Source of the DNA: Thiothrix caldifontis
Lineage (GTDB): Bacteria > Pseudomonadota > Gammaproteobacteria > Thiotrichales > Thiotrichaceae
Assembly: GCF_900107695.1 (NCBI RefSeq)
Contig: NZ_FNQP01000007.1
Span: 56,126 to 120,125 of the forward strand
Length of the DNA: 64,000 nt
Reading direction: 5' to 3'
Each line of letters opens with the position of its first letter. Within the stretch, counting starts at the first letter, position 1. Both the position numbers and the translations under genes were made by a program. This document shows, piece after piece, positions 54,943 to 63,009 of this stretch. Under the pieces are notes generated by a model. It was not told the origin of the DNA. It worked only from the letters and a program-made list of their open reading frames with translations, and did no database searches.

Positions 54943-55352
54943 GCTTCCCAAAACACATTGGTAAAGTGGTTGCGTGCATAGTCGCGGTAAACCGTAAAAT
55001 CGCTGTCAACACTTGCCACCGTGCGGGTGTTGATACGCTCACACAAGCCAATCAGGGAAGCATCGGCAAAGTCAGCAGGCAAATCAGCGTATTTCTTCAG
55101 TAACGCCAGAATGCGCTCCCAATCGCCTACCGTGCTTGCGTCGATTTGCACGGCTTGATTCACCCACAGCAGAAAATCCTGTTGTGCTTGCTGCGAAAAA
55201 TCCAGCATGTGGACAACTTCCGTAATGACCGGCAAATTGGTGTGCAATCTGCCTCGAACATGCTTAATGAAGTGCTTTGCCTGTGCATGGTAACGGTCGC
55301 TACCGTCAAACAACGCAATAAAGACCCCACTATCAACGACGATGTTTAGCAT
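54939..55352 (-). CDS. vapC: VapC-like PIN toxin
   Basis: A 137-residue PIN ribonuclease: VVDSGVFIALFDGSDRYHAQ (first Asp), VITEVVHML (Glu) and the late LPADFADASLIGLCERINTR and TVASVDSDFTVYR Asp cluster. All four acidic positions are present, so it appears active. Its start lies inside the 3' end of the antitoxin gene (20-base overlap). Confidence 0.9.
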   Translation of the reverse strand: MLNIVVDSGVFIALFDGSDRYHAQAKHFIKHVRGRLHTNLPVITEVVHMLDFSQQAQQDFLLWVNQAVQIDASTVGDWERILALLKKYADLPADFADASLIGLCERINTRTVASVDSDFTVYRDYARNHFTNVFWEA

Positions 55353-55584
55353 TCAGCTTCTCCCGTAATAGGGCTTTGCGATTGATGCTGAGATCGTCAC
55401 GCCCACTGCTATAACGCCCGAACACATGCTCACCCAGTTCGTAGGGTGTCGGGCGGTTTTCGTAACGGGAAAGTTTCTCGCAGACAGCTTCACGGATAAA
55501 ATTCGACAACGAAATGCCTTCAGACTGCAAACGCTGCCGCAGGCTTTCTTCTAACGATTTATCCAGACGAATCGAAATGCTCAT
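55333..55584 (-). CDS. vapB: VapB-like ribbon-helix-helix antitoxin
   Basis: An 83-residue antitoxin with a ribbon-helix-helix domain (MSISIRLDKSLEESLRQRLQ, then SEGISLSNFIREAVCEK) and a C-terminal toxin-binding tail. AGGAG precedes the ATG. It represses the operon through the site just upstream. Confidence 0.88.
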   Translation of the reverse strand: MSISIRLDKSLEESLRQRLQSEGISLSNFIREAVCEKLSRYENRPTPYELGEHVFGRYSSGRDDLSINRKALLREKLNAKHRR

Positions 55585-55596
55585 GGCAACAACTCC

Positions 55597-55616
55597 TGTA
55601 ATACAGATGTACTACA
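55597..55616. promoter_or_regulatory. Operator-like tandem palindromes before vapB
   Basis: TGTA-A-TACA (55597-55605) and TGTA-C-TACA (55608-55616) are two 9-base palindromes 11 bases apart, about one helical turn. They lie 13 bases upstream of the vapB ATG and next to its ribosome binding site. Ribbon-helix-helix dimers commonly bind such pairs. Confidence 0.5.
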
Positions 55617-55691
55617 AGTGTAGTGCGCTGAAACACCGACAATCAAGTAAAAGTGATATGCCGCCGTTACGGGAGACGCGAGGAGCTGAAC

Positions 55692-55733
55692 GGGCAGGAC
55701 AAGTTGCAAACTAGCAAGGAAAACGTGAATATC
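55692..55733 (+). repeat. Diverged duplicate of part of the DUF971 gene
   Basis: Bases 55692-55733 match 54715-54756 of the DUF971 gene in 37 of 42 positions and retain the reading GQDKLQTSKENVNI against GQEKLQIGKENVNI. The remainder of the gene is absent. The vapBC pair lies between the two copies. Confidence 0.85.
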
Positions 55734-55758
55734 GTGATCCCACTGACCGTCTGGAAAC

Positions 55759-56793
55759 ATGACAATGCAATTGACTATGACACGGCCGGATGATTGGCAC
55801 GTACACCTGCGTGATGGCGACATGTTAGCGACAGTGCTACCGGATACCGCCCAGCGTTTTGCCCGCGCTATTGTCATGCCCAACCTAAAACCGCCCGTGC
55901 GCACGGTGGCAGATGCAGGCGCTTACCGAGAGCGCATTCTGTCGGCATTGCCTGCCAACATGCGCTTTGAGCCACTGATGACCTTGTACCTGACCGACAA
56001 TACGTCGCCGGAAGACATCCGTCAGGCTAAGTCTAGCGGCTTCATCCACGCGGTGAAGTATTACCCTGCGGGGGCAACCACCCATTCTGATTCCGGTGTC
56101 ACCGATATTCGCCAGGTAGCCGCAGTTCTGGAAACCATGCAGGAAGTCGATTTGCCGCTGCTCATACACGGTGAAGTCACCGATACCAACATTGACATTT
56201 TTGACCGTGAAGCGGTTTTCATCGAGCGCATTCTTGTGCCGTTGTTGGAACGTTTGCCGCGCCTGCGGGTGGTGCTGGAACACATTACCACCGCGCAAGC
56301 CGCAGCGTTTGTGACGGCGGCATCGGCTAATGTCGCTGCCACCATTACGGTTCATCACCTGCTGTATAATCGCAATGCCATGTTCCAGGGGGGTATCCGT
56401 CCTCATGCGTATTGCCTGCCGGTACTCAAGCGTGAAAGCCACCGTCAGGCACTGGTGGCAGCCGCTACCAGTGGCAATCCGAAGTTTTTCCTTGGAACAG
56501 ACAGCGCCCCGCATCTGCGTCATGACAAGGAATCGTCCTGCGGCTGTGCGGGTATTTACAGCGCACACGCGGCACTTGAGCTATATGCCGAGGTGTTTGA
56601 ACAAGCCGGAGCGCTGGATAAACTGGAGGCGTTCGCCAGCTTCCACGGCTCCGACTTTTATGGGCTACCCCGTAATCAGGAGCAAGTGACGCTGGTGAAG
56701 CAGCCTTGGACAGTTCCAGCAGCGCTCAACGCTGGCGACCATGCGTTAATTCCCCTGCGGGCTGGTGAAACAGTCGGCTGGCATCTGGCGTAA
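55759..56793 (+). CDS. pyrC: Dihydroorotase (type II)
   Basis: A 344-residue dihydroorotase that closes N-carbamoylaspartate to dihydroorotate in pyrimidine synthesis. Metal ligands are visible as DWHVHLRDG (His14 and His16), the carboxylated Lys in [30 protein letters not shown] and the FLGTDSAPH Asp. Length matches the E. coli PyrC type. An ATG at 55765 is an alternative start. Confidence 0.97.
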   Translation: MTMQLTMTRPDDWHVHLRDGDMLATVLPDTAQRFARAIVMPNLKPPVRTVADAGAYRERILSALPANMRFEPLMTLYLTDNTSPEDIRQAKSSGFIHAVKYYPAGATTHSDSGVTDIRQVAAVLETMQEVDLPLLIHGEVTDTNIDIFDREAVFIERILVPLLERLPRLRVVLEHITTAQAAAFVTAASANVAATITVHHLLYNRNAMFQGGIRPHAYCLPVLKRESHRQALVAAATSGNPKFFLGTDSAPHLRHDKESSCGCAGIYSAHAALELYAEVFEQAGALDKLEAFASFHGSDFYGLPRNQEQVTLVKQPWTVPAALNAGDHALIPLRAGETVGWHLA

Positions 56794-56796
56794 CGG

Positions 56797-57465
56797 TTAG
56801 GCATCCATCATGCTACGACAAGCTGCGTACCAGCGCCCAAACGTAGGGTTGCTGGTGGCAGCGGCTTCCAAAATCCCCATGCCTTGCGCGGAACGCAACA
56901 CGCCAAACACGCTGGTATCCACCAAACCCGGCTGTTCACCCGCGTAAAAGTCTTTGCCAGCCAAACCGTTATCGACCCAATGCGCTAACGCCGTTTGAAA
57001 CTCGGCTTCAGGGTTTTGGATGCTGTGCTTCAGCTTCATTTTATTGGCGACACGTGGCATCACCATTGCACCGACCAGCCGCACGAAGAAACGTTTAACC
57101 GCACCATCCTTACTGCTGGTCATCACCAGCCCCAGATTTTGGAACGATTTGCCGATATTCGGGTGAATCAATGGTGGTAGGTAATGCACCAGTGTGTTAT
57201 CCACCCAAGCTTGCCACTCGTCATCCTGTGGGGTGGGCAGCAAATGCGCGTAGTTGTCGTTGAGGTAACGCACAATCGCGCTGGATTCGACCACGATTTC
57301 AGCATCATCTTTCAGCACGGGGACTTTTTTGTGGTCGGTGAAATCCAGCTCTTTCATCCCAAACGGGGTCACTTCCACTAGGTTGTAGGGGATTTTGGTG
57401 TAGTTGAGGAAGGCTTTTACTTTCCAGCAAAACGGGCAGGAATTGAATTGGTACAGGGTTATCAT
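56797..57465 (-). CDS. Glutathione S-transferase/glutaredoxin-like protein
   Basis: The 222-residue protein has an N-terminal thioredoxin-fold domain with a CPFC active site (10-13) and the cis-Pro motif KVPVL. A helical GST C-terminal domain follows. The layout resembles membrane-associated prostaglandin E synthase 2 and other GST-like proteins of unknown substrate. It is convergent with pyrC, with three bases between the stops. Confidence 0.85.
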   Translation of the reverse strand: MITLYQFNSCPFCWKVKAFLNYTKIPYNLVEVTPFGMKELDFTDHKKVPVLKDDAEIVVESSAIVRYLNDNYAHLLPTPQDDEWQAWVDNTLVHYLPPLIHPNIGKSFQNLGLVMTSSKDGAVKRFFVRLVGAMVMPRVANKMKLKHSIQNPEAEFQTALAHWVDNGLAGKDFYAGEQPGLVDTSVFGVLRSAQGMGILEAAATSNPTFGRWYAACRSMMDA

Positions 57466-57559
57466 GTGTCGTTTATTTCATCTAAGTCAGGGGTGGGTCA
57501 CATCCTACAACATGCTGGTATACTCGCACCACTAACTGACTGCTGAAACAGGAATTCCC

Positions 57560-57946
57560 ATGACCTTGACCGAAACCCTCGATACCCTCAAATACAATAG
57601 CGATGGCTTGATTCCCGCGATTGCCCAGCAATTCGACACGCATGAAGTGCTGATGATGGCATGGATGAACCGTGCCAGCATCGAAGAAACACTGGAAACC
57701 GGGCGCGTTTGCTATTGGTCACGGTCACGCAACCGCTTTTGGCGCAAGGGTGAATCGTCGGGGCAAATGCAGGCATTAAAGGAATTCCGTATTGACTGCG
57801 ATGCTGACACTATCTTGCTGCTGGTGGATCAAACTGGCCCGGCTTGCCATACCGGGCGGCGTTCGTGCTTTTACAATAAGGTGGAAGGCGATCAAGTGAT
57901 TATTGACCGTGAGGTGTTGATTGACCCTAAAACGCTGTACGCCTGA
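57560..57946 (+). CDS. hisI: Phosphoribosyl-AMP cyclohydrolase
   Basis: A 128-residue HisI that opens the purine ring of phosphoribosyl-AMP in histidine synthesis. It carries the conserved VCYWSRSRNRFWRKGESSGQ and DCDADTILLLVDQ and GPACHTGRRSCF, with zinc-binding Cys and His residues. It is the monofunctional form without the HisE domain. AGGAA precedes the ATG, and its stop overlaps the next start as TGATG. Confidence 0.96.
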   Translation: MTLTETLDTLKYNSDGLIPAIAQQFDTHEVLMMAWMNRASIEETLETGRVCYWSRSRNRFWRKGESSGQMQALKEFRIDCDADTILLLVDQTGPACHTGRRSCFYNKVEGDQVIIDREVLIDPKTLYA

Positions 57947-58680
57947 TGGAAGTCTGGCAGTATGCCGCTGCAACGGCGATTGTGGTACTGGCGTATTTTA
58001 TTCGCGGCATTGCGGGGTTTGGGTCGGGCTTGATTGCGGTGCCATTGCTGGCGTTGTTTCTGCCGCTGACCTTCGTTGTGCCGCTGATTTTACTGCTGGA
58101 TTTCACTGCATCGCTGGTAATGGGCGGGCTGGATTTGAAGCGGGTGCAATGGCGTGAAGTCGGCATGTTGATTCCCTTCAGCCTGATCGGGGTGATGGTC
58201 GGCACGCAATTGCTGGTGAATTTACCACTTACGCCGATGTTGCTGATCTTGGCGGCGTTTATTTTCGTGTTTGCGGTGCGCAGCTTGTTGAATTTGAAGG
58301 GTGAAAAACCGGTATCGGCGTGGTGGGCAATTCCGGCTTCGTTCACCGGTGGCACGGTCGGTGGGCTGTTTGGCACAGGCGGGCCGCCGTATGTGATTTA
58401 TTTGAATCATCGGATTCAGGATAAAACGCTGTTGCGGGCAACATTTTCTGCGCTGTTTTTCATCGAAGGGGCGGTGCGGATTGCGACGTTTTTTATTGCC
58501 GGATTGTTGCTGGCGCAAACGGTGTGGTGGAATGCGTTGTTTGCCTTGCCCCTGATGTTGGGGGCATTGTGGGTAGGCGGTCATGTGCATACGGGGTTAA
58601 CGCAAACGCACATGACGCGCCTGATTGGGGTATTGTTGTTGCTGGCCAGTGTGTCGCTGACACTCAAGGCGTTGAGCTAA
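57946..58680 (+). CDS. TauE/SafE family sulfite exporter-like permease
   Basis: A 244-residue membrane protein with about eight helices and the duplicated TauE/SafE motifs (IRGIAGFGSGLIAVPLLALF and GTVGGLFGTGGPPYVIYL). The family exports sulfite, sulfoacetate or related anions, though substrates are rarely known. It is translationally coupled to hisI, which is probably coincidental to histidine synthesis. Confidence 0.9.
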   Translation: MEVWQYAAATAIVVLAYFIRGIAGFGSGLIAVPLLALFLPLTFVVPLILLLDFTASLVMGGLDLKRVQWREVGMLIPFSLIGVMVGTQLLVNLPLTPMLLILAAFIFVFAVRSLLNLKGEKPVSAWWAIPASFTGGTVGGLFGTGGPPYVIYLNHRIQDKTLLRATFSALFFIEGAVRIATFFIAGLLLAQTVWWNALFALPLMLGALWVGGHVHTGLTQTHMTRLIGVLLLLASVSLTLKALS

Positions 58681-59148
58681 TCACTCCAACATGCTGCGCA
58701 ACATCCACGCATTCTTTTCGTGGATTTGCATCCGCTGGGTTAACAGATCCGCCGTGGGTTCATCGCTGGCAGCATCCACCAGTGGGAAAATGCTGCGGGC
58801 AGTCCGCACTACCGCTTCCTGACCTTCCACCAAATTACGGATCATGTCCTGCGCTTTGGGTACGCCTTCTTCTTCCTTAATGGAGGAAAGCTTGCTGTAA
58901 GCCGCGTAAGTACCCGGTGCGGGGTAGCCAAGGGCGCGAATGCGTTCTGCCACCAAATCGACGGCTAACGCTAATTCGTTATATTGCGTCTCGAACATGA
59001 GGTGCAGGGTGTTGAACATTGGCCCCGTCACATTCCAATGGTAGTTATGGGTTTTCAGGTAAAGCGTGTAAGTGTCAGCGAGCAAGCGCGAAAGCCCGTC
59101 AGCAATCGCTTGGCGTTGGTCGTTGGGAATGCCGATATTGATGTCCAT
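58681..59148 (-). CDS. dps: Dps-family ferritin-like DNA-protection protein
   Basis: A 155-residue Dps-like ferritin. The ferroxidase His/Asp residues are in [20 protein letters not shown] and the helix [13 protein letters not shown]. It stores iron and protects DNA under oxidative or starvation stress as a dodecamer. GGAG precedes the ATG at a good distance. It is convergent with tauE with no gap. Confidence 0.93.
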   Translation of the reverse strand: MDINIGIPNDQRQAIADGLSRLLADTYTLYLKTHNYHWNVTGPMFNTLHLMFETQYNELALAVDLVAERIRALGYPAPGTYAAYSKLSSIKEEEGVPKAQDMIRNLVEGQEAVVRTARSIFPLVDAASDEPTADLLTQRMQIHEKNAWMLRSMLE

Positions 59149-59264
59149 AAGAAGTCTCCCTGTCTGTATGGCTGTTTTGATCAGATGAAATGAGTATAGT
59201 ACACCTTCATTGTTTTAATAAATTGAATGTTTATCTTATAACGTTCACAAAAACAGAACAACGG

Positions 59265-59918
59265 CTATAAGCACTTGCGCCCCATAATGTCCAGAATCAG
59301 GTGCAGCAACTCATCGGGGCGGTTGGTGATGCCAAATGCACCGGCTGGCACGCCGTCTTGCGCATTGAAATTTCCCACATAGAAAATCGCGGGCAAGCTA
59401 GGGTAATGATCGTGCAAGGTTTGCAAGGTGGCGATGCCATTCGACTGCCCTTCGGGGCGGGCAATATCCGACACCAATAGTTCACAACTGGTCTGTTTCA
59501 AATGCCCCAAGGCTTCGCCCACCGAAGTGACGGTAATGACGTCCAAGCCCAAATATTGCAACAGGCGGATTTCATTCACTAACGTATCGGGGCGATCATC
59601 CAACCATAACACGCGGCAACCGCTTAACATCTCACCATTGCCTTGCAGCCGCCGTAACACCTGTGCTTTATCCGCTGCATTCACCTCGATATGCCAATGC
59701 GGATTTCGCGCCGCCACCGTGAGTACATCATCCAAAGCACGTTCGACCTGTGACAGATCAGCCAACCAGTTCGGTCGTTGTTTCGCATAAGTACTGAGCA
59801 ATAATTGCCGTGAATACAGATCGTATGCCAACAAAAAAGCGCTGAATGCCCCGATTACCCATAAGTACGCTGGTATGACCTTAATGATTTCCAGCCAAAA
59901 ATCCTGATATTCCAACAT
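59265..59918 (-). CDS. Membrane-anchored receiver-domain protein
   Basis: The 217-residue protein has one N-terminal membrane helix (about 12-32), a short linker and a C-terminal receiver fold (VLWLDDRPDTLVNEIRLLQY, phospho-acceptor Asp in LLVSDIARPEGQ). The conserved switch Lys is not evident in FGITNRPDEL, and no output domain follows. It may be a phosphate sink or a signalling receiver of an unusual type. It lies between dps and nadM. Confidence 0.75.
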   Translation of the reverse strand: MLEYQDFWLEIIKVIPAYLWVIGAFSAFLLAYDLYSRQLLLSTYAKQRPNWLADLSQVERALDDVLTVAARNPHWHIEVNAADKAQVLRRLQGNGEMLSGCRVLWLDDRPDTLVNEIRLLQYLGLDVITVTSVGEALGHLKQTSCELLVSDIARPEGQSNGIATLQTLHDHYPSLPAIFYVGNFNAQDGVPAGAFGITNRPDELLHLILDIMGRKCL

Positions 59919-59999
59919 GCGTCGCCCCTGAGAAATGTTTTTGCCCTTTATGTCGAAAATTCTAACACTTAAGCGGTAGTCTGTGGCAGATATTTGGCA

Positions 60000-60028
60000 T
60001 TGACGCTGTACACTAATGAGCGTTTAAT
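60000..60028 (+). promoter_or_regulatory. Sigma-70 promoter of nadM
   Basis: TTGACG (60000-60005) and TTTAAT (60023-60028) are separated by exactly 17 bases. A start near 60035 gives a leader of about 50 bases that contains two hairpins, GCTTGG...CCAAGC and the SD hairpin below. Confidence 0.6.
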
Positions 60029-60063
60029 CATAAATAGCTTGGATAGACCAAGCCCAACCATTC

Positions 60064-60082
60064 TCAGTAAGGAGCTTACTGA
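60064..60082 (+). promoter_or_regulatory. Hairpin enclosing the nadM Shine-Dalgarno sequence
   Basis: TCAGTAAG-GAG-CTTACTGA is a perfect 8-bp stem with a GAG triloop, and AAGGAG of the ribosome binding site is part of it. The ATG follows one base later. Opening this structure would be needed for translation, which suggests translational control of NAD salvage. Confidence 0.6.
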
Positions 60083-60083
60083 C

Positions 60084-61115
60084 ATGTTCAAACCTGATTT
60101 TGATTTTCTGGTCTTCATTGGTCGGTTTCAGCCATTTCATGCGGGGCATCAAGCCGTGGTGGAAACCGCGTTGCAACGTGCCGAGCGCGTGATTGTGTTG
60201 ATCGGTTCGAGTTACCAACCGCGCACTTTGCGTAATCCTTGGACATTTGCTGAGCGTGAAGCCTTTATCCGTGCCACGTTTCCTGAGGCGGGCGAACGCT
60301 TGATGCTTGCGCCGTTGCTGGATGACACCTACAACGAGCAAGGCTGGATTACCCGCGTGCAACAAACCGTGCATGGCATTACGTGCCGTTTCCCGCCAAA
60401 AGTGGGCAGTGCCGCGCCGCGTGTCGGCCTGATTGGGCACAGCAAAGACCACAGTTCTTATTACCTGTCGATGTTTCCGCAATGGCAATCTGTCGCGGTG
60501 GAAAATGTGCGCGGGGTGTCATCTACGCCGCTGCGCGAACAGTATTTCCAACACGGTACTACACATAGTGAGATCCCGCCAGCGGTGCAAACTTGGCTGG
60601 AAAATTTCCGAGGATCTGATGCCTTTCAGCACATTGCCAGCGAGTGGGAATTCGTGAACCAGTACCGCAAAGGCTGGGAAGCTGCCCCTTACGCCCCAAC
60701 GTTTGTTACCGTCGATGCTGTGGTGGTACAAGCCGGACACATTTTGCTGATCGAACGCAAAGCCCGCCCCGGCAAAGGGCAATGGGCATTACCCGGTGGT
60801 TTTCTTGACCCACACGAAAAGCTGCGTGATGCGGTCATCCGTGAATTGCGTGAGGAAACCCGCATCAAAGTGCCTGCACCCGTGTTGGCGGGGTCGATTG
60901 TGAAAGAGCAAGTGTTTGACGATCCGTACCGTTCGGCGCGTGGGCGCACCATTACCCATGCGTTTTTGATTGAACTCAAACCCGATGCGCATGGCTTGCC
61001 GAAAGTGAAAGGCGGCGATGATGCGCAGCACGCTTTCTGGATGCCGTTGGGCGACCTAGACCCTGAACGGCTGTTTGAAGACCATTTCCAGATCATCAAG
61101 ACGATGATTGGGTGA
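60084..61115 (+). CDS. nadM: Bifunctional NMN adenylyltransferase/Nudix hydrolase
   Basis: From the ATG at 60084 the protein has 343 residues. The N-terminal nucleotidyltransferase domain (about 1-170) has GRFQPFHAGH (13-22) with the HxGH catalytic motif, and ISSTPLR-like VSSTPLREQYF. The C-terminal Nudix domain (about 205-340) has the box GGFLDPHEKLRDAVIRELRE followed by E-T. NadM joins NMN and ATP to make NAD. The Nudix half likely hydrolyses ADP-ribose. Together with NadV downstream it forms the nicotinamide-NMN-NAD route. Confidence 0.94.
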   Translation: MFKPDFDFLVFIGRFQPFHAGHQAVVETALQRAERVIVLIGSSYQPRTLRNPWTFAEREAFIRATFPEAGERLMLAPLLDDTYNEQGWITRVQQTVHGITCRFPPKVGSAAPRVGLIGHSKDHSSYYLSMFPQWQSVAVENVRGVSSTPLREQYFQHGTTHSEIPPAVQTWLENFRGSDAFQHIASEWEFVNQYRKGWEAAPYAPTFVTVDAVVVQAGHILLIERKARPGKGQWALPGGFLDPHEKLRDAVIRELREETRIKVPAPVLAGSIVKEQVFDDPYRSARGRTITHAFLIELKPDAHGLPKVKGGDDAQHAFWMPLGDLDPERLFEDHFQIIKTMIG

Positions 61116-61118
61116 AGA

Positions 61119-61211
61119 CCCTCACCCCCTAGCCCCCTCTCCCAGAGGTAGAGGGGGAACAAAACCCTTTCTTTAGCCCCTCTACCTCTGGGAGAGGGGT
61201 TGGGGTGAGGG
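61119..61211. repeat. Palindromic element between nadM and nadV
   Basis: Arms at about 61119-61157 and 61178-61211 are near-perfectly complementary (CCCTCACCCC...CTCTACCTCTGGGAGAGGGG type). They can fold into a long GC-rich hairpin. It belongs to the same broad class as the element at 40226. Confidence 0.85.
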
Positions 61212-61263
61212 CAAACGGTGGCAGATAGACTGCCACTCATACCATTACACAGGAGGATTTCCT

Positions 61264-62646
61264 ATGTTCACTAACTTGATTCTCAACACTGACAGCTACA
61301 AAGCCAGCCACTTTTTGCAATACCCGGCGGGGACTGAGGTGGTGTCATCCTATATCGAATCACGCGGCGGGCAGTTTCCACAAACACTGTTCTTCGGCTT
61401 GCAAGCATTCATCAAGGAATACCTGCTCAAGCCCGTCACCACCGCAGATATTGATGAGGCGGAGGCGTTGTTTGCCGCGCACGGCGTACCGTTTTTCCGC
61501 CAAGGCTGGGAACAGATTGTGCAGCAACACGGCGGTTTCCTACCCGTTGAAATCCAAGCGTTGCCCGAAGGCATGATTGTCCCCACCGGCAATGCGTTGG
61601 TGCAAATCCGTAACACTGACCCGCAAGCGTTTTGGCTGACCTCGTATCTGGAAACGGCGTTGCTGCGGGCGGTCTGGTATCCCACCACGGTTGCCACACT
61701 GTCATGGCAGGTGAAGCAAAGCATACGCCAAGCCCTTGAGGCCACTTGCGATAATCCGGCTGCGGAGTTGCCGTTCAAGCTGCATGACTTCGGCGCACGC
61801 GGGGTGTCTTCGCACGAATCCGCAGCACTCGGTGGCATGGCGCACTTGGTCAATTTTATGGGTGGCGATACGGTCGTGGCATTGCTGGCGGCGCGTCAAT
61901 ATTACGGCGCGGACATGGCAGGCTTTTCAATCCCGGCGGCAGAACATTCCACCATTACCGCGTGGGGGCGCGAAGGCGAAACGGATGCTTACGCCAATAT
62001 GCTGCAACAATTTGGGCAAGCGGGGAAATTGCTCGCGGTCGTGTCCGATTCCTACGACATTTACCACGCCGTTTCCGAGATTTGGGGCAAGCAATTGCGG
62101 GCGCAGGTCGAAAGCAGCGGCGCAACCGTGGTGATTCGCCCCGATTCCGGCGTGCCGGAAGAGATCGTGCCGGAAGTGCTGGAGCGTTTGTATGCCGAAT
62201 TCGGTGGTCGCGTAAACAGCAAGGGCTACAAAGTGTTGAGCGATTGCGTGCGCGTGATTCAGGGCGATGGGGTGGATGTGGATTCCATCGGCGTGATTTT
62301 GCAACGCATTCAACAGGCTGGCTTTTCGACCGAAAATGTCGCGTTTGGCATGGGTGGCGGGCTGTTGCAGAAGGTTAACCGCGATACCTTGCGCTTTGCG
62401 ATGAAGGCTTCCGCAATGCAAATCAATGGTGCGTGGCGCGATGTATATAAGCAGCCGGTCACGGATTCCGGCAAGCATTCCAAGCGTGGGCGGCTGGCGG
62501 TGATTAGGGATGCGGGCGTGATCAAAACCATCCGCGAGGATGCGCTGTCGTGGGAAAGCAATTTGCTGCGTCCGGTGTTCCGCAATGGTGAGTTATTAGT
62601 GAATGATGGTTTTAACGTAGTACGGGAACGTAGCAACGCCGTATAA
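61264..62646 (+). CDS. nadV: Nicotinamide phosphoribosyltransferase
   Basis: A 460-residue NAMPT/NadV enzyme converting nicotinamide and PRPP to [17 protein letters not shown] at the start, [20 protein letters not shown], and the RPDSGVPEE and [15 protein letters not shown] phosphate-binding segments match the family. AGGAGG precedes the ATG. The pairing with nadM gives a two-step salvage pathway that bypasses deamidation. Confidence 0.96.
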   Translation: MFTNLILNTDSYKASHFLQYPAGTEVVSSYIESRGGQFPQTLFFGLQAFIKEYLLKPVTTADIDEAEALFAAHGVPFFRQGWEQIVQQHGGFLPVEIQALPEGMIVPTGNALVQIRNTDPQAFWLTSYLETALLRAVWYPTTVATLSWQVKQSIRQALEATCDNPAAELPFKLHDFGARGVSSHESAALGGMAHLVNFMGGDTVVALLAARQYYGADMAGFSIPAAEHSTITAWGREGETDAYANMLQQFGQAGKLLAVVSDSYDIYHAVSEIWGKQLRAQVESSGATVVIRPDSGVPEEIVPEVLERLYAEFGGRVNSKGYKVLSDCVRVIQGDGVDVDSIGVILQRIQQAGFSTENVAFGMGGGLLQKVNRDTLRFAMKASAMQINGAWRDVYKQPVTDSGKHSKRGRLAVIRDAGVIKTIREDALSWESNLLRPVFRNGELLVNDGFNVVRERSNAV

Positions 62647-62654
62647 TCGCTGGC

Positions 62655-62909
62655 ATGAAACACCTCCTCATCGCCCTCATCCGCTTCTACCAATTGTTCC
62701 TCAGCCCGCTGCTGGGGAGCAATTGCCGCTTCTACCCCACCTGTTCGCATTACGCGAAGGAGGCGATTGAAACCCACGGTGCACTCAAAGGCAGTTGGTT
62801 AGCCATCCGGCGTATCGGGCGTTGCAATCCCTGGCACGAAGGCGGGCTTGACCCCGTCCCTGATGCCTGCAAATGCGGCAAATCCCATAGTAACCCGAAT
62901 GATCCGTAG
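62655..62909 (+). CDS. yidD: Membrane protein insertion efficiency factor YidD
   Basis: A short protein of 84 residues with the YidD pattern [20 protein letters not shown] and [14 protein letters not shown]. It is an amphipathic membrane-associated factor that helps YidC insert proteins. It is normally beside rnpA, rpmH and yidC, so this location, nine bases after nadV, is unusual. A TATAAT lies at the end of nadV and may be its promoter. Confidence 0.95.
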   Translation: MKHLLIALIRFYQLFLSPLLGSNCRFYPTCSHYAKEAIETHGALKGSWLAIRRIGRCNPWHEGGLDPVPDACKCGKSHSNPNDP

Positions 62910-62975
62910 TACGTTCATCTGGTTAGGGTTTACAAGCTAGCTGACTGTTTATACGCTTGATAACAATATCACCCT

Positions 62976-63007
62976 ATTGGGTAAACAATAAAAATATTGG
63001 ATAAACA
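62976..63007 (+). repeat. Direct repeats just before the final gene
   Basis: ATTGGGTAAACA (62976-62987) and ATTGGATAAACA (62996-63007) are 11/12 identical and 20 bases apart, two helical turns. They lie just before the ATG at 63010, as an operator for a dimeric regulator might. Confidence 0.5.
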
Positions 63008-63009
63008 CT

